From: Terrimesophilobacter bigeumensis
GTDB taxonomy: Bacteria > Actinomycetota > Actinomycetes > Actinomycetales > Microbacteriaceae
Length of the DNA: 64,000 nt
Reading direction: 5' to 3'
NCBI RefSeq assembly: GCF_039537265.1
Contig: NZ_BAABAE010000002.1
Coordinates: 1-64,000 of the forward strand
The notes under the pieces were generated by a model, which saw only the letters and a program-made list of their open reading frames with translations, was not told where the DNA came from and searched no databases. Shown here in pieces: positions 8,378-15,708 of the stretch (its first letter is position 1; every line of letters starts with the position of its first letter). Both the position numbers and the translations under genes were made by a program.

Positions 8378-9109
8378 GTGAGATTTTCCAGCCGTCGCAT
8401 TCTGGTGACGGGAGCCGGGTCGGGCATCGGCAAGGAACTGGCGAGCATGTTCCTGGCCGAAGGCGGACGTGTCGTCGCCGTCGACCTCGATACGGGGGGA
8501 ATCCCGTCAGGGGCTGTCGCGGTGAAGGCCGACATCAGCAACGAGAACGATGTTCGCGCGGTGTTCGCCGTCGCGGAGGAGGAACTCGGCGGCATCGACA
8601 TCCTGTGCAACAACGCCGGCATCGGCTCGACGACGAGTGTTCTCGACTCCTCCGTCGAGGAGTGGGATCGGGTGTTCGCCGTCAATGTGCGCGGCACCTT
8701 CCTCTGCACGAAGTATGCGCTCCCGGGAATGCTCGAACGCAGGTCTGGCGTGATCGTCAACACCGCATCCGTCGCCGGAATGATCGGGCTGCCCGACCGG
8801 GCCGCCTACTGCGCGAGCAAGGCCGCCGTCATCGCCCTCACCAAACAGGTCGCCGTACAGTGGGCGGGAGCCGGCATCCGTTGCAATTGCGTGTGCCCGG
8901 GCACCGTCGACTCGCCCTGGGTGGGTCGCCTGCTCGATGGTGCAGACGACCCCGCCGCCATGCGGTCGCAACTGGTGGCCCGCCAGCCCATGGGACGTCT
9001 CGCCGAGCCCTGGGAAGTGGCCAAAGCGGCGCTCTACCTGGCCAGCGACGATGCCGCCTTCATGACCGGCGCCGAACTCGTCATCGACGGCGGCATCCTC
9101 GCCGGCTGA
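8378..9109 (+). CDS. SDR oxidoreductase resembling 2-keto-3-deoxy-fuconate/rhamnonate dehydrogenases
   Basis: 243 aa classical short-chain dehydrogenase. TGAGSGIGKEL (cofactor loop, about residue 10), NNAGIGS and catalytic YCASK are all present. The C-terminal text CPGTVDSPWVGRLL...VARQPMGRL resembles 2-keto-3-deoxy-L-fuconate 4-dehydrogenase-type SDRs, which convert a 3-deoxy-2-keto sugar acid to its 2,4-diketo form with NAD. The adjacent FAH gene encodes the hydrolase family that acts next in that pathway. GTG start; AAAGGA lies upstream. First gene of a plus-strand run that continues to RidA. Confidence 0.85.
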   Translation: MRFSSRRILVTGAGSGIGKELASMFLAEGGRVVAVDLDTGGIPSGAVAVKADISNENDVRAVFAVAEEELGGIDILCNNAGIGSTTSVLDSSVEEWDRVFAVNVRGTFLCTKYALPGMLERRSGVIVNTASVAGMIGLPDRAAYCASKAAVIALTKQVAVQWAGAGIRCNCVCPGTVDSPWVGRLLDGADDPAAMRSQLVARQPMGRLAEPWEVAKAALYLASDDAAFMTGAELVIDGGILAG

Positions 9110-9138
9110 CCACCGCCCACCCACGACCGGAGACAAGA

Positions 9139-9981
9139 TTGAGAATCGGATTCATCGACGACAGGCCGCAGCTCGTGCGGAACGGACTCGCGATCGACAT
9201 CGCGGAGGCGTCTGGCGGCAGGTTCACTGACGCGGATGAACTCTACGAGAACTGGGACGCGTTCACCGAGTGGGCCGGACGTTCCGTCGATGTCCCTGGC
9301 CGCGCATTCTCGATAGCCGAGCTTCAGGCTCCATCGCCGCGTCCGCGGCAGGTGTTCGGGATCGGGTTGAACTACCAGGCGCACCAGATCGAGTCAGGGC
9401 TCCCCCGCCCGGACGTGCCGCTCGTGTTCACGAAGTTCCCCAGTTCGCTCACCGGCCCGCGCGGCGAGCTCGCGCTGCCGACGGACCAGGTCGACTGGGA
9501 GGTCGAACTCGCCGTCGTCATCGGCCGCCGCGCCCATCGGGTTGCGCGCGATGATGCCTGGAGCCATGTCGCCGGGATCACGGCGGCTCAGGATGTCTCG
9601 GCGCGCGACGTGCAGATGCGCCCGGCAGGCACCCCGCAGTTCAGCCTGGGCAAGTCGTTCCCCGGTTTCACCCCGATGGGGCCACTGCTGATCACACCGG
9701 ACGAGCTGTCCGACCCGGACGACATCAGCGTCTCGTGTTCCGTGAACGGGGTCGAGAGGCAGTCGAGCAGCACCGCCGATCTCATCTTCGACGTGCCGGA
9801 GCTCATCGTCTACCTCTCCGGAGTGCTCCCCCTGCTCCCGGGGGACGTCATCCTGACCGGAACGCCGTCTGGGGTGGGGATGGGGCAACGCCCACCCGCA
9901 TTCCTGAAGCCGGGAGACACGGTCGTCACCCGAGTCGCCGATCTGACCATGGAGCATCGCTGTGTCGCGTCCGTCGCGTGA
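9139..9981 (+). CDS. Fumarylacetoacetate hydrolase (FAH) family protein, candidate 2,4-diketo-3-deoxy-sugar-acid hydrolase
   Basis: About 280 aa from TTG at 9139, which has GGAGAC 6 nt upstream. Family marks: FGIGLNYQAHQIESG, the metal-site segment DWEVELAVVIG with its acidic ligands, QDVSARDVQ, and LLPGDVILTGTPSGVG near the C-terminus. FAH-fold enzymes cleave C-C bonds of 2,4-diketo acids with a divalent metal. Paired with the preceding SDR it matches the terminal step yielding pyruvate plus a hydroxy-acid in the diketo-hydrolase route for L-fucose/L-rhamnose. Its 3' end overlaps the kinase gene by 20 nt, indicating coupling. Confidence 0.85.
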   Translation: MRIGFIDDRPQLVRNGLAIDIAEASGGRFTDADELYENWDAFTEWAGRSVDVPGRAFSIAELQAPSPRPRQVFGIGLNYQAHQIESGLPRPDVPLVFTKFPSSLTGPRGELALPTDQVDWEVELAVVIGRRAHRVARDDAWSHVAGITAAQDVSARDVQMRPAGTPQFSLGKSFPGFTPMGPLLITPDELSDPDDISVSCSVNGVERQSSSTADLIFDVPELIVYLSGVLPLLPGDVILTGTPSGVGMGQRPPAFLKPGDTVVTRVADLTMEHRCVASVA

Positions 9982-10975
9982 GATCGTGCTCGACCCTGAC
10001 AACGTGCTGGGTTACCTGCGCGAACGCGGAGTTCTTCGTGCCGACGAACCCGCTCGAGCGGAGCGAATGTCCGGGGGGGTCTCGAACGAGGTCCTCACGG
10101 TCAGCGGCGAGAGTGTCGATGTCGTCGTGAAGCAGGCGCTGGAGCGCCTTCGGGTGCAGGAGGAGTGGCTCGCCGACCCGTCGCGGATTCTCGCGGAGGC
10201 GGATGCCCTGGTCCTGGTGGGCGAACTCACCCCGGATGATATTCCCCCCGTCATCGACGTCGATCGGGAGAATCTGATCCTGACGATTGCCCGTGCCCCT
10301 CGGGACTGGAAGAACTGGAAGACGGAGCTTCTCGCGGGGAGGGCCAGTGAGGCCGTCGCCGTCCGCCTGGGTGAGGCGCTGGCCCGCTGGCACTCCGCGA
10401 CCGCGGGACGACCGGAATTGTCGAGTCGATTCGACCAGGATCATTTCCGCGAGCTGCGAATCTCTCCGTATTACCTCTGGAGCGCTGGTTGCAACCCTGA
10501 GGTGAGCGCCGCGATCGGCGAGCTCGCCGATTCGCTGCTCGCTCCGGGGCGCTGCCTCGTCCACGGAGACTTTTCGCCGAAGAACGTGCTGACCGACGGG
10601 GATGCCGCCTGGGTGCTGGATTGGGAGGTCGCGCACTACGGGCATCCGGTCTTCGATGTGGCATTCCTCAGTTCGCATCTCCTGCTCAAGTCGATCCATC
10701 GCCCGGAGCGCGCGACGGCATACCATCGGTGCGCCGAGGCCTTCCTCGGCAGCTACCGGCACGCACTCTCGCCGACGCTGCATCTCGACGACAGGGAGCT
10801 CGCGCTGCATACGGCGTGTCTCCTGCTCGCCAGGGTCGACGGCAAATCGCCGGTGGAATACCTCGGGCCCGAAGGGCAGGATCGTGTCCGTTCACTCGCG
10901 ATCGACACCTTGACTCGTTCGGATTCCGCCATCGAGACCTTGTGGGAGAACAGTGCGCAACAGTACGGCTATTGA
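9962..10975 (+). CDS. Aminoglycoside phosphotransferase/choline kinase-like small-molecule kinase
   Basis: 337 aa APH fold. The Brenner motif is CLVHGDFSPKNVL, with the catalytic Asp in HGD, and the metal-binding segment is WVLDWEVAHYGHPVFDVAFL. The N-terminal lobe has SGGVSNEVLTV in place of a P-loop-like hairpin and DVVVKQAL with the ATP-binding lysine. Such kinases phosphorylate hydroxyls of small metabolites. Its end overlaps the enolase-family gene by 23 nt, so a phosphorylated intermediate passed to that enzyme is a reasonable guess. GTG start overlapping the FAH stop. Antibiotic resistance is less likely given the catabolic operon context. Confidence 0.8.
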   Translation: MSRPSREIVLDPDNVLGYLRERGVLRADEPARAERMSGGVSNEVLTVSGESVDVVVKQALERLRVQEEWLADPSRILAEADALVLVGELTPDDIPPVIDVDRENLILTIARAPRDWKNWKTELLAGRASEAVAVRLGEALARWHSATAGRPELSSRFDQDHFRELRISPYYLWSAGCNPEVSAAIGELADSLLAPGRCLVHGDFSPKNVLTDGDAAWVLDWEVAHYGHPVFDVAFLSSHLLLKSIHRPERATAYHRCAEAFLGSYRHALSPTLHLDDRELALHTACLLLARVDGKSPVEYLGPEGQDRVRSLAIDTLTRSDSAIETLWENSAQQYGY

Positions 10976-12239
10976 CCGGATCATCGCCTGGGAGGCACTG
11001 GACTCGCGGGGTACTCCCACCGTTGCCTGCGAGGTGGTGCTCGCCGATGGCCACCGTGGCCAGGCGGTGGTGCCTTCCGGAGCATCCACCGGGGCGCACG
11101 AGGCGGTCGAGTTGCGCGACGGTGGCCGACGGTACGGCGGGCGGGGTGTTCGCAACGCCGTGAACAACGTCGTGACCGTCCTGGCCGAGGCGGTCCAGGG
11201 GACCGATGCGGCCGATCAGGCGGAGGTCGACCGACTCCTGCGGGAAACGGACGGGAGTGCCGACCTGGCTCGCGTCGGGGCGAATGCCGTGCTCTCGGTC
11301 TCGATCGCCGCAGCCATCGCTTCGGCGCAGGCACAGGGCCTCCCGCTCTACCGCGCGGTCGCCGGTGCCGGTGCCGGCGAGGATGTCCTCCTGCCCATGC
11401 CCATGATCAACGTCATCTCAGGCGGTGCCCACGCCGGGCGGGCGATCGATATCCAGGATGTCCTCGTCGTCCCGATCGGGGCGACCTCCTTCGCCGAGGC
11501 GCTGGAGCTCTGTTGGCGGGTGCGGGCCGGGACCGCCGAGGTCGCCGGTGAACGTGGGCTCATGTCGGCCCTGGTCGCCGACGAAGGAGGTCTCGGCCCC
11601 GCCCTCACCAGTAATCGGGCTGCACTCTCCCTGCTCGTCGACGGGATGCTGCGAGCGGGAGTCGAGCCGGGCGTCGACGCATCCATCGCCATCGATGTCG
11701 CCGCCAGCCAGTTCTTCGATGGGGTCCACTACCACCTGGCAGCAGATGAGAGGACGCTCACCGCCGATGAGCTCGTGGACGAACTCGCGGGGTGGTCCCG
11801 GGACTTCCCCATCGTGTCGCTCGAAGACGTGCTGAGCGAAGACGATTGGTCGGGCTGGGCGCGGGCGACCGGGGTCCTCGGCCATGTGCAGCTGCTCGGT
11901 GACGATCTGTTCACGACCAATCCCGCTCGGTTGCAGCGGGGCGTCGATTCCGGAACCGCGAACGCCGTGCTGGTGAAGCCCAACCAGATCGGCACGCTCA
12001 CCGAGGCTCGTGAGGTGGTACGGATCGCCGCAGCGGCGCGATACGCGACCGTGCTCTCCGCCCGGTCGGGGGAGACGGAGGACAGCTGGCTGGCCGACCT
12101 GGCCGTGGGCTGGCGCACCGGCCAGATCAAGGTGGGCTCGACGATGCGTTCCGAGCGCACGGCAAAATGGAATCGGCTCCTCCGCATCGAACAGGAGCTG
12201 GGCGGGCGTGCCCGGTTTGCGACCGGGGAGTTCGGCTGA
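10953..12239 (+). CDS. Enolase-family paralogue with altered active site
   Basis: 428 aa, full-length phosphopyruvate-hydratase fold: VPSGASTGAHEAVELRD, GGAHAG (His160 kept), ADEGG (Glu of the general acid pair), IAIDVAASQFF (metal Asp), SLEDVLSEDDW (metal Glu), LGDDLFTTN (metal Asp), LVKPNQIG (catalytic Lys), RSGETED and GQIKVGS (Lys kept). Two usually invariant residues differ. DIQE is DIQD (residue 169), and SHRSGETED is SARSGETED, so the histidine equivalent to E. coli His370 is Ala at residue 370. It is not the housekeeping enolase by context. A changed substrate, perhaps a substituted 2-phospho-acid made by the overlapping kinase, is inferred. GTG start with GGGAG upstream. Confidence 0.85.
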   Translation: MRNSTAIDRIIAWEALDSRGTPTVACEVVLADGHRGQAVVPSGASTGAHEAVELRDGGRRYGGRGVRNAVNNVVTVLAEAVQGTDAADQAEVDRLLRETDGSADLARVGANAVLSVSIAAAIASAQAQGLPLYRAVAGAGAGEDVLLPMPMINVISGGAHAGRAIDIQDVLVVPIGATSFAEALELCWRVRAGTAEVAGERGLMSALVADEGGLGPALTSNRAALSLLVDGMLRAGVEPGVDASIAIDVAASQFFDGVHYHLAADERTLTADELVDELAGWSRDFPIVSLEDVLSEDDWSGWARATGVLGHVQLLGDDLFTTNPARLQRGVDSGTANAVLVKPNQIGTLTEAREVVRIAAAARYATVLSARSGETEDSWLADLAVGWRTGQIKVGSTMRSERTAKWNRLLRIEQELGGRARFATGEFG

Positions 12240-12272
12240 GCGATGGACGTCTCGAAGAGGACTGGTGCCACT

Positions 12273-13565
12273 ATGGCGAAACGGGATTGGCTCGTCGAGC
12301 AGGCGGAGTATCTGCTTTCCGGGGTCGACAAGGGCCTGCCGGCGCGAGCAGCCGGGTTGACGGTGCGCGAATTCCTGGCATCCGGCCCCCGGCTTGCGGA
12401 GTTCTGGACACCGGTCATCGCGCTCGAGGACAGCGCTGTGAGACATAACATCTCCGTCATGGCCGACTGGTGCAGCGCGAAGGGGTTCTCGCTGGCGCCC
12501 CATGGCAAGACGACGATGGCTCCCGCCCTCTGGCAGAGGCAACTGGATGCCGGCGCCTGGGGCATCACCCTGGCCACCGTCGGTCAGATCCGGACCGCAC
12601 GCGACTTCGGGTTCGAGTCGTTGCTGCTCGCGAATTCGGCGACCGACCCTCGTGGCCTGCGTTATCTTGCCGAGCAACTCCACGACCCGGGGTTTCGATT
12701 CAGCTGCTGGGCGGACTCGATCGCGACCATCGAAGCGATGGAGCAGGCACTGGCGGGCGCGACGTTGGCACGACCGATCGACATCTGCGTGGAGCTCGGT
12801 GCGCCCGGGGGGCGATCCGGTGCTCGCAGTATCGGGGAGGCCCGAGCCGTCGCCGAAAGACTTCACGGGTCGTCGGTGCTCAGGCTCGCCGGCGTCTCCG
12901 GGTACGAGGGGGCACTGGCCCACGACCGTTCGGAGGCGTCGCTGCGCGCGGTCCGCGACTACCTCTCCTCGATGCTCGAACTCCACGTGTCTCTGCAGGA
13001 CCTCTATGACGACGGAGAGGTGATACTGACCGCAGGGGGCAGCGCGTTCTTCGACCTCGTCGCCGAGGTGTTCGACCCGGTTCGGCAGGCAGTGCCCCGC
13101 ACCAGATATGTGCTTCGTGCCGGTGCCTATGTGACTCACGATGACGGCTTCTATCGCGGGATCTCACCACTCGACAGGTCACGGGATGCCGCCCTGGCCG
13201 CGGAGAACAGCCTTCGCCCGGCGATGCGCGCATACTCGCGGATCGTCTCTCATCCGGAACCCTCCCTGGCCCTTCTCGACGCAGGCAAGCGCGACCTGCC
13301 CTACGACGAAGGCCTGCCGGAGCCGCTCTCGATCGCGAGGGATCTCGGAGCAGAGCCCACCCCGCTGAACGGCTCGTCGATCAGCGCGATGAACGACCAG
13401 CACGGCTTCCTGCGGACGCCCGGGGGCGTACCACTGGACCCAGGATCGGTCGTGACACTCGGGATATCGCACCCGTGCACGACGTTCGACAAATGGCGTC
13501 TCATCCCGATGATCGCGAGCGATGCCGACGACCTGGTGGTCGATCTCGTCCGGACCTACTTCTAG
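12273..13565 (+). CDS. PLP-dependent D-serine dehydratase/D-threonine aldolase-like enzyme (alanine-racemase N-domain fold III)
   Basis: About 430 aa. FSLAPHGKTTMAPALW carries the PLP lysine on the first strand of a fold-type III barrel; CVELGAPGGRSGAR follows. The C-terminal beta domain has LLDAGKRDLP and the metal pair SHPCTTFDKW (His/Cys), as in Zn-dependent D-serine dehydratase and D-threonine aldolase-like proteins. Products would be a 2-oxo acid plus ammonia via enamine/imine, or glycine plus aldehyde. The nearby RidA fits the first. ATG at 12273 is chosen; an in-frame ATG at 12243 would add 10 residues. Next to the D-aminoacylase, which would supply free D-amino acid. Confidence 0.8.
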   Translation: MAKRDWLVEQAEYLLSGVDKGLPARAAGLTVREFLASGPRLAEFWTPVIALEDSAVRHNISVMADWCSAKGFSLAPHGKTTMAPALWQRQLDAGAWGITLATVGQIRTARDFGFESLLLANSATDPRGLRYLAEQLHDPGFRFSCWADSIATIEAMEQALAGATLARPIDICVELGAPGGRSGARSIGEARAVAERLHGSSVLRLAGVSGYEGALAHDRSEASLRAVRDYLSSMLELHVSLQDLYDDGEVILTAGGSAFFDLVAEVFDPVRQAVPRTRYVLRAGAYVTHDDGFYRGISPLDRSRDAALAAENSLRPAMRAYSRIVSHPEPSLALLDAGKRDLPYDEGLPEPLSIARDLGAEPTPLNGSSISAMNDQHGFLRTPGGVPLDPGSVVTLGISHPCTTFDKWRLIPMIASDADDLVVDLVRTYF

Positions 13566-13569
13566 ACCG

Positions 13570-15174
13570 ATGGAACCACGTCAGGTACTGAGGAACGCGA
13601 CGATCGTCGATGGGGGCGGTCGTGCTCCCTTCCGTGCGGATCTCTCCATCGTCGGAGGACGGATCGACGTCGTGGGCGCCGTCCAGCCGGAGTCCGGGGA
13701 CGTCGAAGTCGAGTGCACCGGCCGCTTCATCCTGCCGGGCTTCATCGACACGCACTCGCATGCGGATGGGCAGTTGTTCCGCAGCGATGTCCAGCTGGCC
13801 CTGTTGCGGCAAGGCGTGACCACGGTCATCGGCGGACAGGACGGAGTCTCCTACGCCCCGGGCGACGGACGGTTCGCTTCCGAGTATTTCGCCGCGATCA
13901 ACGGAGCGCACCCGAGCTATCGGGGGTCGTCCGTCGCCGAGCTGCTGGCCACTTACGACGACAGAACGGCGCTCAACTTCGCCTACCTCGTACCGGCCGG
14001 AACCGTGCGTCACGAGGTGATGGGACGCAGCCCCGCTCCAGCCGACCTCGAGCAGCTGGGCCGGATGACACGCCTCGTCGAGGAGGGCATCCGCGACGGA
14101 GCGATCGGGCTCTCGACCGGGCTCGACTATGTGCCGGGGATCTACGCAGACAGCGACGAACTGGCCGCGCTGTGTCGTCCCGTCGCGCGAGCCGGCGCGA
14201 TCTACGTGAGTCATATGCGCGGGGGGTACGAGACCAATTCGGCAGCAGGACTCGAGGAGGTCGTCGAGATCTGCCTGGCCTCGGGGGTGCGCGCTCACGT
14301 CTCCCACTTCCACGCGCCGGCCGACATTCTCGTGGCACTGATGTCCTCACTCGCCGGGCGGGGCATGGAGATCACCTTCGACGCGTATCCGTATACGCGA
14401 GGCTGCACCCTGCTCGGAATGCCGCTGCTGCCTCCGGAACTCGCGATAAGGCCCGTCGAGGAGATCGTTGCCGAGTTGGCCCGGCCCGAGGTGCGAGACC
14501 GGCTGCGGAGGGACTGGTTCCCGCGGGTCGCGAGGCAGCCCAGCCTCGGTCCGGATTGGCCGGCGATGATCACCCTGGGGCACATCGCGGCGGCGGCGGA
14601 GTACGACTGGGCACACGGCCTGACCCTCGCCGAGGCGAGCGAACGGGTGGGACAGGATCCGGTGACGTTCTCACTGGACCTTCTCGTCGCCTCGCGCCTG
14701 GAGGTGAACGCCGTCATGGCCGTTCGGCATCCGCGCCCGGTCGAGGAGCTCGGCCGAATCCTGTCGCATCCACGCCATGTCGGTGGCTCGGACGGGATCT
14801 TCGTCGGTGCCCACCCGCATCCGCGCGGCTATGGAACGTTCGCACGCTTCCTGCGCCGGTACACCCGCGAAGAAGGGTTCTACGACTGGCCGACCGCTGC
14901 AGTCCATCTTGCCGCGGGGCCTGCGGAGCTTTTCGGATTCGCGGATCGTGGGCGGCTCGTCCCGGGAGCGGTGGCCGACATCGTCGTTCTGGATCCGGAC
15001 CGTGTCGCGGACCATGCGACCTACGATGAGCCCCGCGCCCTGGCGACGGGGATCGATGACGTCTTCGTCCGCGGGGTAAGAGTACTCGACGGGGGGGCAC
15101 TGACCGGCGCACATCCCGGCCGGGGGCTCCGACGGAGAGAAAGAGCACCACATCAGCGAAATGCTCACGAGTAA
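13570..15174 (+). CDS. N-acyl-D-amino-acid deacylase (amidohydrolase family 3)
   Basis: About 534 aa. Small N-terminal beta domain NATIVDGGG...DLSIVGGRIDVVG, then GRFILPGFIDTHSHADGQ with the metal-binding HSHAD, VPAGTVRHEVMG, GLSTGLDYVPG, YVSHMRGGYET, the HVSHFH metal histidines, VGGSDGIFVG, and the C-terminal strand GRLVPGAVADIVVLDPD. It hydrolyses N-acyl-D-amino acids to D-amino acid and carboxylate in the cytoplasm. ATG at 13570 lies 4 nt after the preceding stop codon. Downstream RidA follows after 12 nt, supporting a D-amino-acid module. The exact acyl or amino-acid specificity is not deducible. Confidence 0.85.
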   Translation: MEPRQVLRNATIVDGGGRAPFRADLSIVGGRIDVVGAVQPESGDVEVECTGRFILPGFIDTHSHADGQLFRSDVQLALLRQGVTTVIGGQDGVSYAPGDGRFASEYFAAINGAHPSYRGSSVAELLATYDDRTALNFAYLVPAGTVRHEVMGRSPAPADLEQLGRMTRLVEEGIRDGAIGLSTGLDYVPGIYADSDELAALCRPVARAGAIYVSHMRGGYETNSAAGLEEVVEICLASGVRAHVSHFHAPADILVALMSSLAGRGMEITFDAYPYTRGCTLLGMPLLPPELAIRPVEEIVAELARPEVRDRLRRDWFPRVARQPSLGPDWPAMITLGHIAAAAEYDWAHGLTLAEASERVGQDPVTFSLDLLVASRLEVNAVMAVRHPRPVEELGRILSHPRHVGGSDGIFVGAHPHPRGYGTFARFLRRYTREEGFYDWPTAAVHLAAGPAELFGFADRGRLVPGAVADIVVLDPDRVADHATYDEPRALATGIDDVFVRGVRVLDGGALTGAHPGRGLRRRERAPHQRNAHE

Positions 15175-15186
15175 AGGATGGAACAC

Positions 15187-15567
15187 ATGACCAAGACCGC
15201 GATCACGACACCGAACGCACCCGTGCCCGCCGGACCATACAGTCAAGGAGTCGTTGCCAACGGCTTCCTGTTCACCGCCGGCTTCGGTCCGGTCGATCCT
15301 GCCACCGGCAAGATCCCGGCGACGGTCGGAGAGCAGACGCGGCAGGTGCTGCGCAACATCGCCGCAGTCCTCGCCGAGCATGGCGCGACTCTCGATGACG
15401 CCGTCAAGGTGACGGCTCACCTGCAGAATCTCAAACAGGACTTCGCCGAGTACAACGATGCCTACCTGGAGTTCTTCACGGCGCCGTTCCCGGTCCGTAC
15501 GACAGTCGGTTCGGACCTGTTCGACATCCTCGTCGAGATCGATGTGGTCGTCGCTCTGTCGGAGTAG
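15187..15567 (+). CDS. RidA/YjgF family enamine/imine deaminase
   Basis: About 126 aa: TTPNAPVPAGPYSQGVVANGFLFTAG opens the fold, VGEQTRQVLRNIAAVLAEHG forms the central helix, VKVTAHLQNLKQDFAEYNDAYLEFF and FPVRTTVGSDL carry the conserved active-site Arg. RidA hydrolyses reactive 2-aminoacrylate-type enamines released by PLP dehydratases, consistent with the PLP enzyme two genes upstream. ATG at 15187 has AAAGG 9 nt upstream; the ATG at 15178 is too close to it. Last gene of the plus-strand run begun at 8378. Confidence 0.88.
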   Translation: MTKTAITTPNAPVPAGPYSQGVVANGFLFTAGFGPVDPATGKIPATVGEQTRQVLRNIAAVLAEHGATLDDAVKVTAHLQNLKQDFAEYNDAYLEFFTAPFPVRTTVGSDLFDILVEIDVVVALSE

Positions 15568-15570
15568 CTC

Positions 15571-15600
15571 TTGACAGTATCCGTTTTCTGCCCCTAACCT
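15571..15600 (+). promoter_or_regulatory. Promoter of the 1021-aa propeller gene
   Basis: TTGACA (15571-15576), 18-nt spacer, TAACCT (15595-15600), followed after 11 nt by operator box 3. Layout identical to the promoter at 8248-8219. Confidence 0.65.
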
Positions 15601-15611
15601 ACGGGAAGCAC

Positions 15612-15627
15612 TACGGTCTGGACCGTA
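15612..15627. promoter_or_regulatory. Operator box 3 (TACGGTCTGGACCGTA)
   Basis: Best copy of the cluster operator: perfect 7-bp arms TACGGTC/GACCGTA around TG. It lies between the -10 element and the GTG at 15709, a position suited to repression. Confidence 0.75.
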
Positions 15628-15708
15628 ATTCGAGCCTCGCGTGGGACTCGATGACGGAACGAGCGGCGGCACTGTGGCCGTCGCTCGAGAGACGAGGGGG
15701 CCTCGATT

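Noticed and set aside
9962..10975. Aminoglycoside resistance gene
   Set aside because: APH fold is shared with many metabolite kinases, and the gene is embedded and overlapped in a catabolic operon.
11418..13139. 573-aa frame antisense to the enolase-like and PLP-enzyme genes
   Set aside because: Spans two well-supported genes and shows no domain.
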